NCBI GenBank assembly: GCA_964639245.1
Contig: CAZXCU010000012.1
Coordinates: 62,001-126,000, forward strand
From: SB15 sp964639245
Lineage (GTDB): Bacteria; Chloroflexota; Anaerolineae; Aggregatilineales; J027
Length of the DNA stretch: 64,000 nucleotides
Direction: 5' to 3'
Shown: positions 56,729-64,000 of the stretch, piece after piece
Layout: every line of letters starts with the position of its first letter
How positions within the stretch are numbered: position 1 is the stretch's first letter
Notes under the pieces: generated by a model
Told to the model about the DNA's origin: nothing
Databases searched by the model: none
The model's input: only the letters and a program-made list of their open reading frames with translations
Position numbers and translations under genes: made by a program

Positions 56729-58028
56729 AATAAAATTGGCAGCCCTGCCCCAATTGGCTCATCACCCCGACTTCCCCACCCTGCCGTTCGACCAAGCGCC
56801 GCACAATCCACAAACCCAAACCTGTCGAATTGGGGTTGGATTTGTCCACCCGTTGAAATGGCTTGAACAAAATCGCCTGTTGTTCAGGGGTCAACCCGCG
56901 TCCATTGTCCTTGATCCAGAACCGCGCTTTGCCGTGCTGCGGCACATCCATGCCGAGTGTCACCTGCGGGGGTGTTCCGCCATATTTCAGCGCATTCGAG
57001 AGAAAATTCACCCAGATTTCCTCCACCCACGCTTCATAGCCCCGCACCACAGGCCAGCCGTCCAAAATGACAATTTCTGCCCCGCCGTCGTGAATGTCTT
57101 TTGCCAATCGTTTGCAGACATCCTGCACAATCCGGTGCATATCCAGCGTTGTATACATCACTTCTTTTTCATACGTGCGGGCAAACGAAAGCAGTTCGTC
57201 AATAATATGACTCATCTTTTGGGCGGTTAGTTCGATATTTTCCAGATAAGAATGCAAACTGCTGGATTCATCAATATCCATGCGTAAAATCTGCGCGTAC
57301 CCCAGAATAATGCTCAGGGGCGCTTTTAAATCATGAGCAACCGTGTAGGCAAACGCATCCAATTCGCGGATGTGCTGACGGGAGGATTCTTCGGCTTTAC
57401 GGAGTTCAGTGATGTCATGAATAATCGAATAAATTAACGGACGACCCTCAATTTCAATCGGGGCAGATTTAATTTCGACTTCACGGGTTTCACCGTTCGC
57501 CAAGCGATGGGTAAAGTAAAATAAATTGCGCCCACCTTGTACCGCAATGGTCAATTCCTGCTGAATTTTTTCCGTAGGCAGCGTGTTAATCTGGGCAAGC
57601 CGCATGGTTTTTAAAGTTTCGCGGGAATAGCCGTAAAATTCGGCGGCGGTGGGGTTTGCGTCCACAATTTGCCCTTCGGTAGGGTCAATCAGCCATTGCA
57701 TCGCCGGATTGTTTTCAAACATCTTCTGGTAAATTTCGGCTTGGTTGCGGGCAAGCCGATAGCCGGGCAATTGTCGCAAGATGGTGACTAAAATTACAAG
57801 TGCGCCCAGAGGCAGCAGCACATCCAGCCCATACACCAGCGCGGGTCGATCCTTGTCAACCAAACTTTCGTATACTACCCCGATTTGATGGACGAATAAA
57901 ACACCCGCCAAGAGCAAAATTGCCTGCCAGAACCAGCGATTTTGCGAAGTCCACCACAGGCGGAGGATGATTAAAATAATGATGGCCTGTACCAGCACTG
58001 AGAGAAACGCAAAAATTGTGGGATCCAC
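56679..58028 (-). CDS. PAS-domain sensor histidine kinase
   Basis: A 449-residue membrane kinase. Three hydrophobic segments (about 6-24, 33-52, 66-84) precede a PAS domain (~97-212: MFENNPAMQWLIDPTEGQIVDANPTAAEFYGYSRE). HisKA has H232 in YTVAHDLKAPLSIILGY. The ATPase domain carries NFLSNALKYG, KDNGRGLTPEQQ and STGLGLWIVRRLVERQGG. No response regulator is adjacent, so it is an orphan kinase here. Confidence 0.92.
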   Translation of the reverse strand: MDPTIFAFLSVLVQAIIILIILRLWWTSQNRWFWQAILLLAGVLFVHQIGVVYESLVDKDRPALVYGLDVLLPLGALVILVTILRQLPGYRLARNQAEIYQKMFENNPAMQWLIDPTEGQIVDANPTAAEFYGYSRETLKTMRLAQINTLPTEKIQQELTIAVQGGRNLFYFTHRLANGETREVEIKSAPIEIEGRPLIYSIIHDITELRKAEESSRQHIRELDAFAYTVAHDLKAPLSIILGYAQILRMDIDESSSLHSYLENIELTAQKMSHIIDELLSFARTYEKEVMYTTLDMHRIVQDVCKRLAKDIHDGGAEIVILDGWPVVRGYEAWVEEIWVNFLSNALKYGGTPPQVTLGMDVPQHGKARFWIKDNGRGLTPEQQAILFKPFQRVDKSNPNSTGLGLWIVRRLVERQGGEVGVMSQLGQGCQFYFTLPIAPPAATETPTP

Positions 58029-58091
58029 AGATTAACCCCAACCCATAACTATTATTGTTTTAAATTATAACTTTAAAAACCCCGCTCATTC

Positions 58092-60275
58092 TTAATCATT
58101 ACCAATTGTCATGAAATTTTTGAGTAAGTAAGCATCTTTCCCTTCACTTGTTAATAAACGTGTTCCAGTCATTGAATCATAAAATCCTATTAGTAAGTGG
58201 TAATTTCCCGATGGGGCATCTGCCGCAATCAGGACACGGTGAACATCCTCCACACACGCCCCGCGCAGCCATGCCGAAGTCGGATACCAGTCACGACGCG
58301 GCACGCCATCGCCACTGCCCACAATTTGCGTCAAATCCTCCGGGTTGACCAGTTGCACAAACACGGTCAGATTTTGCGCGGTTTCGCCCATCACCTGCCA
58401 CTGCAAGCGTAAGTCAAATTCATCCCCCGCACGGAAGTTCAAATTTTCGGGCAGGGCATAGCCATTCAAACGGGCTAACCCACCGAATGAAAGACCGGTT
58501 TTTTCTTTGACCACCCCGCACGACTCGCCCAACACACTCCCACCACGCACCACCACCGCATCGATTGGCGTGCCATCCAGCGTAGTGGGTAAAATTTCTT
58601 CGCCCGTGTCGTTATCCCGCCAGCCGATTTTAAAACGTGGTTCGTATGCGCCAAAATCGCCATGCGTTTCAAGGCGGTAGGTTTCTTCATAAATCACCCC
58701 GGTTTGCCATGTATCCGTCCGGCGCAGCCCGCCGCTCGGATAGGTGTCCAATTTGCCCGATTCGACAGGATTGCCCGCTTCATCCGGCGCGAAAATTTGG
58801 ATATACAGGCTGAGGGGTTTAGGGGTTGTTTTGTCCGCCCGCCAATAGAGCGAGAGGCGCAATTCATCCTCCTCACGGAAAGCGCGATAGCCGAGTAAAT
58901 AGATTTCGCCATAGCGCACATCCAAGCGATTGACATTTTCGGGTAGCTTTTCCACGATAGGCGCGGGGGCAAAGGTCGTGCGAATCGCCAGCATCGGGAA
59001 GGCCGCCGCCCCGACTCCCATGCCGACCATCAAAATCGTCACAGGCAAACGCGGCAGTTTTCGCAATCCATAGGCCACCCCCAGCGACAATCCCCCCAGA
59101 ATCGCAAACACAATCCGCCCCTGTGACGCGCTGACCATCTGGTTAAACCGATACCAGCTCACAAACACCATCAACGCATGAAACGCAAAAATCCCGATGA
59201 TGAGCAGGCGTTCCGTGTGGAGTTGAGGGCGGAGGGTATTTTTATTTCGCCACAGCACGCCCACCCCGCCACAGACCAGAATCAGCGTCATCCAATCGTA
59301 ATACAGACGCGGGACGGTGATATTAAACCAGCCGAACACCGCCCAGAATGACCAGTACATGCCTTCTAATTCATCGGCGGTTACGTCGGTGGTACGCCGC
59401 CCGAACACATCGGCATGAATCTCTGTTGCAAAGGGTTCGCCGTACTCGATGACATTTCGCAGATACCACCATCCGGCAATCACCGCCCACAAAATCCCAA
59501 TAAGGGCGATGGCTTGGATGAATAGTTTTACTTTTGCGGGGCGGGGTCGAAAACATACCCAGAGCAACCCGATTCCCACCGTCGGATAGAGGGGCAGTGT
59601 ACTCACCTTGGACAGTGAAGCCAGCGCCATCACCCCGCCCAGAATGATGATTCTCGACCATGTGAGGCCCGCCCGAATCACCTGAATCAGCAGTGCCAGC
59701 GTGACCATGCTCAGCGCCAGCGCCAGATTATCATTGTTCATCATGCCACTCAGGTATAAAAATTGCGGGTTGAGCATCACAAACAGCACCGCCAGCAGCG
59801 CTACCGCTTCTGAAAACAGCATCCGCCCCATCGCGTAAATGCTGATGAGCGTTACCGCCCCGCACAAGGCGCTAAACAGTTGAACAATTCGCACCGCCAG
59901 CAGCGTTTTTTGCCAATCGGCCTCGCCCTCCGCCACAAAATTTTTGTTGTCTCTGGCATCCGGCAAGCCGATTTTGGCGTGAGGGTTATGGGGAAATTCA
60001 TCGGGAAAATCACGGGTGTCTATCGGCGCGGTCAGCACCCCTGTCACAAGATAATACAGCGGGGCATGAAAAACCATCTGCTCCCACGCATGGTCACGCG
60101 GGTTGTCGTCCGGCGGCAGAGCAAATTCACGGCTGATGTATTCGACCATGCCAAAATGATAGTAGGCATCCGGCGCTTCAAAGGGGGGGGTATAAAAAAT
60201 GTACAGGCTAACCAAGACAAAATAGACGAATAACAGGATAGTCAATCGTGACATGGGCGTTTTTATTTTTCTCAC
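58092..60275 (-). CDS. GT39/DUF2142-like polytopic membrane protein
   Basis: A 727-residue membrane protein with ~11-12 helices in residues 10-430, then a ~300-residue outer beta domain. The first loop FEAPDAYYHFGMVEYISREFALPPDD with the paired acidic/His residues resembles the catalytic loop of GT39/PMT-like and DUF2142 glycosyltransferases that use lipid-linked sugars. The C-terminal part (LDVRYGEIYLLGYRAFREEDELRLSLYWRADKTTPKPLSLYIQIF) contains two related beta modules. The GTG at 60275 and ATG at 60254 are both possible starts. It is in one operon with the DUF11 gene nine bases upstream. Confidence 0.75.
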   Translation of the reverse strand: MRKIKTPMSRLTILLFVYFVLVSLYIFYTPPFEAPDAYYHFGMVEYISREFALPPDDNPRDHAWEQMVFHAPLYYLVTGVLTAPIDTRDFPDEFPHNPHAKIGLPDARDNKNFVAEGEADWQKTLLAVRIVQLFSALCGAVTLISIYAMGRMLFSEAVALLAVLFVMLNPQFLYLSGMMNNDNLALALSMVTLALLIQVIRAGLTWSRIIILGGVMALASLSKVSTLPLYPTVGIGLLWVCFRPRPAKVKLFIQAIALIGILWAVIAGWWYLRNVIEYGEPFATEIHADVFGRRTTDVTADELEGMYWSFWAVFGWFNITVPRLYYDWMTLILVCGGVGVLWRNKNTLRPQLHTERLLIIGIFAFHALMVFVSWYRFNQMVSASQGRIVFAILGGLSLGVAYGLRKLPRLPVTILMVGMGVGAAAFPMLAIRTTFAPAPIVEKLPENVNRLDVRYGEIYLLGYRAFREEDELRLSLYWRADKTTPKPLSLYIQIFAPDEAGNPVESGKLDTYPSGGLRRTDTWQTGVIYEETYRLETHGDFGAYEPRFKIGWRDNDTGEEILPTTLDGTPIDAVVVRGGSVLGESCGVVKEKTGLSFGGLARLNGYALPENLNFRAGDEFDLRLQWQVMGETAQNLTVFVQLVNPEDLTQIVGSGDGVPRRDWYPTSAWLRGACVEDVHRVLIAADAPSGNYHLLIGFYDSMTGTRLLTSEGKDAYLLKNFMTIGND

Positions 60276-60284
60276 ACGGGGAAA

Positions 60285-60902
60285 TTAGGGTTTAAAACGA
60301 TAGCGGCGGCGGCGCACATCCATCCCAATCGAAACCAGAATCACCCATGCCACGACCAGTAACAAGAGCATCGGAGTCCGCCACCACAGCGACTCACCCG
60401 TGGCGGGCAGCGATGCAGGCAGCACCATCACCTCAACCGAATTGCTCAACTGGGCGGCTTTTTGTGCGGACTGGAAGCGTGCCACGTTGGAAATGACATC
60501 GCCGGGCATGGCACGGTTGGAAATTTGTGCCGCCAATGTCACCGTGATATTTTCATCGGGTTGCAAGGTCACTCCCCGCACCACCAGCATCTCATTTTCG
60601 ACCACCGCCTGCCCCGCCGAACTAGAAAGCACCTGCACTTTTTCTAAACGGGGGTCAAGCTGGTCATGAATGACCACTTCGGTGAGCGGCGTGTCATGGG
60701 AATTAGAAACCACCAGCGTATAAATCAGCGTATCACCGACAGCGGCAAGGGGAGTATTCACGCTTAAAGTCACAGAGGGGGTATCGTCATCGGCAGCCAC
60801 TAACAAGGGAGAAAAAAAGAGATGCAACGATGCGCTGACAAGCACAATCAGGGGCAACACAAAGTTTAAGTACCGCAATGTCATCGTTCGCATAACTTCC
60901 AT
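60285..60902 (-). CDS. DUF11-type surface protein with LPxTG-like anchor
   Basis: A 205-residue exported protein. The signal peptide (~1-37) is followed by one DUF11/conserved-repeat domain (SVTLSVNTPLAAVGDTLIYTLVVSNSHDTPLTEVVIHDQLDPRLEKV). The end is LPATGE (165-170), a hydrophobic helix (~178-195) and RRRRYRFK, the layout of a sortase substrate. No sortase gene is in the window. It heads an operon with the GT39-like gene and so may be a glycosylated or wall-linked protein. The palindrome TTACAA-ca-TTGTAA (60939-60952) lies 37 bases before the start. Confidence 0.75.
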   Translation of the reverse strand: MEVMRTMTLRYLNFVLPLIVLVSASLHLFFSPLLVAADDDTPSVTLSVNTPLAAVGDTLIYTLVVSNSHDTPLTEVVIHDQLDPRLEKVQVLSSSAGQAVVENEMLVVRGVTLQPDENITVTLAAQISNRAMPGDVISNVARFQSAQKAAQLSNSVEVMVLPASLPATGESLWWRTPMLLLLVVAWVILVSIGMDVRRRRYRFKP

Positions 60903-61346
60903 TTTTTCCAGTTTACCCCACTTTCACGGTTAAACCAGTTACAACATTGTAATCAGGTCAGTTAGAAGTTGCAAGTAAGTCTATTGATAACAAAAATCCG
61001 CAAAATATGTATGATTTTACCTCGTCAATTGGCAAACTATCCGCGCCTTGCCCAGTCCCTCTATAGCACATACCAATCTCAATGCCGTCCTTTGCTGCAC
61101 AGGGCTAATGCCCTTTCATTTTTAAGTACGGGTGGGTCTGTGACCCACCCCGGCAAGGGAATGAGGGTGGGTCATAGACCGCGCCCGTACATTTGGCTAT
61201 CCGTCATAATTTATTAAACTGCATAAGGCCAGTGTTATCCACATCCGTGCTAATTTTTCAAACCGCAAGATTCCCAATCGCCCCTATATCCGATCCCGAC
61301 AAGGCAATTGACCCCGCCCCTACCGACTGGCTACAATGGCGTGTCT
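60903..61346. other. Gene-free region with dispersed repeats
   Basis: 444 bases between two divergent genes. It holds the palindrome at 60939-60952, a GGGCTAATGCCC hairpin (61102-61113) and the paired repeat at 61126-61190. No gene is supported. Confidence 0.65.
61126..61190. repeat. Inverted pair of the GGGTGGGTC dispersed unit
   Basis: GTACGGGTGGGTCTGTGACC... (61126-61150) faces AGGGTGGGTCATAGACCGCG... (61164-61190). It has the same units and orientation as the perfect inverted repeat at 33742-33803 but is diverged. Confidence 0.65.
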
Positions 61347-64000
61347 ATGAAAAAACTCCTTCTTTTCTGGCGACTCCCCCTGACGCTTGGCCTGTTGGCG
61401 CTGATTTTTCTGGTACAAGATGCCGCAACATGGACAGCCCCGTTTGGTTCCACCCAGTTCGACGGACAAAATTTCTACGGCAAATGGTACTGGACATATT
61501 TAGACGATTATTCCGATGTGTCCGTGTATCCCGCGCTACAAGGCTGGTACTGGATTCCTGAGGAGGAAGCAGGCGAACATACATGGCGGGTAGTCGGGAA
61601 TGGTGCTGTCACCCTTTACCTGAATAACGAGAAAATTTTTGAAGGCCAAGCCAAGTCGGGCGAAATTTTAAAAGCCGATGTTCCGGTGATGCTCCACGCG
61701 GGGGGCAATGCGTATCGCTTAGAACTCATCCCCCACCCCGTCAATGGCATCAATCGTTTTGTGCTGGCGCTCCAAGAACCCCATCCCGTGTTCGGCTGGC
61801 AGTACCTGCGCCAATCGCGCCTCTACCCTAACGAACCGGGCAGTGACCCCAGCGTCAAAAACACCCCCGAACAGGATCAAACACGGGTGCAACGGGCAGT
61901 CTGGGCGGAACGGATTTTGCTGGTGTGTTTGGTGTGGTGGGTCGGCATCGTGGGCTTCCGGCTGCGACCTTTTATGATAAAATATTGGCGGGTGGTGCAG
62001 TTTTACGCGGCGACTTTTTTCCTTGCGCTCATTCCGCGTGTCATCGTCGTGTTAGACCGTGCCGCCCGTGACCCGGAATTTTATCGCCTGCTGCCCGGCA
62101 CCGATAATTATATTTATCTTGGGCGGGCGGTGCTGTCCGGCGGGTATACCATCGCGGGAACCTTGTGGGGGCCGGGCAATATTTTATGGATGACCCAGTT
62201 TCAGCGCTGGTTCGGGCCGGATTTGCTGCCGATTCACCTGACCAACGCCATCCTTGGTGCGCTGGCCTGTCCCCTCTTGGTCGATGTTGCCCGCCGCATT
62301 TATGGCTGGCGCACCGCCAAACTCACCGCGATTCTGGCTGCGCTCTATCCCCCGTTGATTGTGTGGCAGGGCAGTTCATTTGTCGAAGCGCTGGGAACCA
62401 CCGTCCTTTTTGTCCTGTTGTGGTTTTTAGTGGTCTACCTTGAGGCTTGCCTCCCCTCCCTGTCTACGGGGAGGGGCAAAGGGGGTGGGGTTTATGCCGT
62501 TGGCTTGGGACTCACGCTCGGATTGTCTGCCCTCTTCCGCCCGACTCCCTTAATTTTGTCGCTCATTCTGCCGCTTGTGCTGCTGATTCTGACCCGTTCG
62601 CTTAAACTCACCCTCTGGCGAACCTTGCCTGTGGCGCTGGTCACGATAGCCACCATTTACCCGATGACTCACGCCAATTATGTGTATGGCACACGCGCCT
62701 TCATTTCCGCGAACGGGCCGCAAACCTTTCATATTGGCAACAATGAAACCTCTGCCGGGGATGAGTCTTTTTCTGTCACTTATAATTCAGTCAAAGCACG
62801 CGGGGTTGACCGGACAGAGGCGATTCTCGATGGCTTCCGGGACAGTCCGCAACGCGCCGTTGAACTCATGCTCCGTAAACTTGGCTTGACCTTCCGCACC
62901 TATGAAGACGGTCATTTGCTGGATATGAACCGCAGTGGACGCACCGCATCGCCTTTTTTGGGCGCATTGTATCACCGCCAACTTTTCAATTTTTCGGTGA
63001 TGGCGTTTCTGGGCTTGGTGGGCTTTTTGCTCACCGATTACCGCCACAGACCCCTAGCATGGATGCTGCCCCTGTTTGTGCTGTTGTTCGCGCTGGCAAC
63101 CGCCCTTGTGGAGGCCATCACACGGTTACGTTTGCCCCTCGTGCTGCCCTTGATGATGAGTGGTGGATACGCGCTGGTCAATCTAGGGGAACTTGTCCGT
63201 TCTACCCCCATCAAAGGAGAGGGGCTTTTTCGCTCCCCCACCCTCGCCACTGGTGGGAGATGGAGGATGAGAGGCAAAAATCTCCTCTTGGCCTCGCTTG
63301 CCGCGCTGATTTTCCTGCTCACGATGAATCTCTTTGAAAACCACCTGCCCCGCCCACGTTATTTTGCTGCCGATGCCCTGCCAGAAAACACCGTCCCGAT
63401 GAACGTTACCTTTGATGATGCGGTGCGGCTCATCGGGTATCAGGAAATTGAGCATCAAGCCTATTCGGATGGAGTGCTGGCGGGAAGGCTTTATTTTGCG
63501 CGGGTGGGCGAAGTCGAGAAAAAATATACAGTCAGTGTGCTGGCGCTCATGCCGGACGGACAAATCATCTTCGCGGGCGATTTTCCGATGGGCTATACAG
63601 GCTATCCCCGCATTGAATCCGCCGATTGGCCTGAAAATCGTGGTTTGCGGGATGAATATTTTATCGAATTACCCGTCTACACGAATGAGGTCACAGGGGC
63701 AATTGCGTTAGGCGTGCGGGTTTATTCCGATTCCGGCACGGCCAGTGTCACCGGACAGGGCAACATTCGCTCCGATGGTCTGGTGATTCTCAAACATTTT
63801 GGCATCGTCGCGCCGTCAGATGCCGATTTGGACAATGCAACTCCTCGCGCTGTCCAAGTCGGTGAGATTTTTGAACTGGTGGGCAGCCAATTTCCTGCCC
63901 AAGCCCGCGCAGGCGAAGAAATTCAAATTTCGGTTCTCTGGCGCGGCCTCCAACCCACCTACGACACCCACCAGCGCTTTTTAATTTTGCGCGATTCAGC
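61347..64000 (+). CDS. GT39-like polytopic glycosyltransferase (partial, runs off the window)
   Basis: The frame is open from the ATG at 61347 to the window end (884 codons). The N-terminal helix is followed by a jelly-roll-like ectodomain (~25-165: PFGSTQFDGQNFYGKWYW, TWRVVGNGAVTLYLNNEKIFEG). A GT39/PMT-like membrane domain begins about residue 190 (RDPEFYRLLPGTDNYIYLGRAVLSGG, WQGSSFVEALGTTVLFVLLW). An outer beta domain comes after the last helix near residue 660. Two hydrophilic segments, LPSLSTGRGKGGG and RSTPIKGEGLFRSPTLATGG, are encoded by GC-rich palindromic repeats that keep the frame. It probably transfers sugars to envelope proteins or lipids. Confidence 0.8.
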   Translation, partial: MKKLLLFWRLPLTLGLLALIFLVQDAATWTAPFGSTQFDGQNFYGKWYWTYLDDYSDVSVYPALQGWYWIPEEEAGEHTWRVVGNGAVTLYLNNEKIFEGQAKSGEILKADVPVMLHAGGNAYRLELIPHPVNGINRFVLALQEPHPVFGWQYLRQSRLYPNEPGSDPSVKNTPEQDQTRVQRAVWAERILLVCLVWWVGIVGFRLRPFMIKYWRVVQFYAATFFLALIPRVIVVLDRAARDPEFYRLLPGTDNYIYLGRAVLSGGYTIAGTLWGPGNILWMTQFQRWFGPDLLPIHLTNAILGALACPLLVDVARRIYGWRTAKLTAILAALYPPLIVWQGSSFVEALGTTVLFVLLWFLVVYLEACLPSLSTGRGKGGGVYAVGLGLTLGLSALFRPTPLILSLILPLVLLILTRSLKLTLWRTLPVALVTIATIYPMTHANYVYGTRAFISANGPQTFHIGNNETSAGDESFSVTYNSVKARGVDRTEAILDGFRDSPQRAVELMLRKLGLTFRTYEDGHLLDMNRSGRTASPFLGALYHRQLFNFSVMAFLGLVGFLLTDYRHRPLAWMLPLFVLLFALATALVEAITRLRLPLVLPLMMSGGYALVNLGELVRSTPIKGEGLFRSPTLATGGRWRMRGKNLLLASLAALIFLLTMNLFENHLPRPRYFAADALPENTVPMNVTFDDAVRLIGYQEIEHQAYSDGVLAGRLYFARVGEVEKKYTVSVLALMPDGQIIFAGDFPMGYTGYPRIESADWPENRGLRDEYFIELPVYTNEVTGAIALGVRVYSDSGTASVTGQGNIRSDGLVILKHFGIVAPSDADLDNATPRAVQVGEIFELVGSQFPAQARAGEEIQISVLWRGLQPTYDTHQRFLILRDS

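Noticed and set aside
1..64000. tRNA, rRNA and CRISPR
   Set aside because: No cloverleaf with a GTTCGAATC-type arm, no rRNA-like stretch and no regularly spaced repeats were seen. The repeats found are dispersed palindromes, not arrays.

Overview
The window looks like a chromosomal segment of a Chloroflexota bacterium, probably Anaerolineae-like. This is inferred from the gene mix: TPR arrays, Drr-type ABC exporters, small secreted proteins, a protein ending in LPxTG plus a membrane anchor, a DNA-repair radical SAM protein, and a carbohydrate ABC transporter with GH1 glycosidase and LacI regulator. Base composition is near 50% GC with clear AT-rich patches at 19.6-20.8, 36.8-37.4 and 53.1-53.9 kb. 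There are no rRNA or tRNA genes, no CRISPR array and no transposase. Many small palindromic repeats fill the gaps between genes.

Layout. 0-6 kb: end of a GH13 alpha-glucosidase, a threonine-deaminase-like enzyme, a frameshifted TPR gene with a TPM-domain membrane protein, a large TPR protein and a cytochrome c lipoprotein. 6-14 kb: KimA-like potassium importer, S41 peptidase, GNAT, an operon of membrane protein, Xre regulator and quinone-oxidoreductase-like MDR, and a second MDR. 14-18 kb: peroxiredoxin-like protein, methylglyoxal synthase, radical SAM repair protein, DrrAB-type exporter. 18-25.6 kb: pectinacetylesterase-like enzyme, a TIR protein, dienelactone hydrolase, VapBC-type pair, cold-shock protein and two RlaP-type nucleotidyltransferases around a membrane protein. 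25.7-29 kb: formate-THF ligase and Stf0-type sulfotransferase. 29-34 kb: two paralogous secreted proteins of an unrecognised family on either side of an OmpR-type two-component system, plus a compact structured element. 34-38.5 kb: CPBP protease, SDR, a chain of three membrane paralogs (one broken), an orphan antitoxin.

38.5-45.6 kb is a sugar-uptake locus: LacI regulator with perfect palindromic operator and promoter, solute-binding protein, two permeases (one with a triplicated extracytoplasmic insert) and a GH1 beta-glucosidase behind two MITE-like elements. 45.6-49.6 kb: MacB/LolCDE-type exporter under a PadR regulator with a duplicated operator. 49.6-55.3 kb: a repeat-rich secreted protein, then the most unusual locus: a TIR-coiled-coil-membrane fusion next to a membrane-only paralog sharing a near-identical 540-bp segment. 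55-64 kb: heme oxygenase, methyltransferase, PAS histidine kinase and cell-envelope genes (GT39-like proteins, an LPxTG-like anchored DUF11 protein). The last gene runs off the window and carries repeat-derived segments in frame.

The strongest candidates for something new are the TIR/membrane fusion locus, the secreted-protein family together with a shared 11-bp-phased promoter motif (29.16 and 51.17 kb), the structured element at 29.74-29.85 kb, and the permease with a triplicated ectodomain. Functions proposed for these are inference; no database search was possible.
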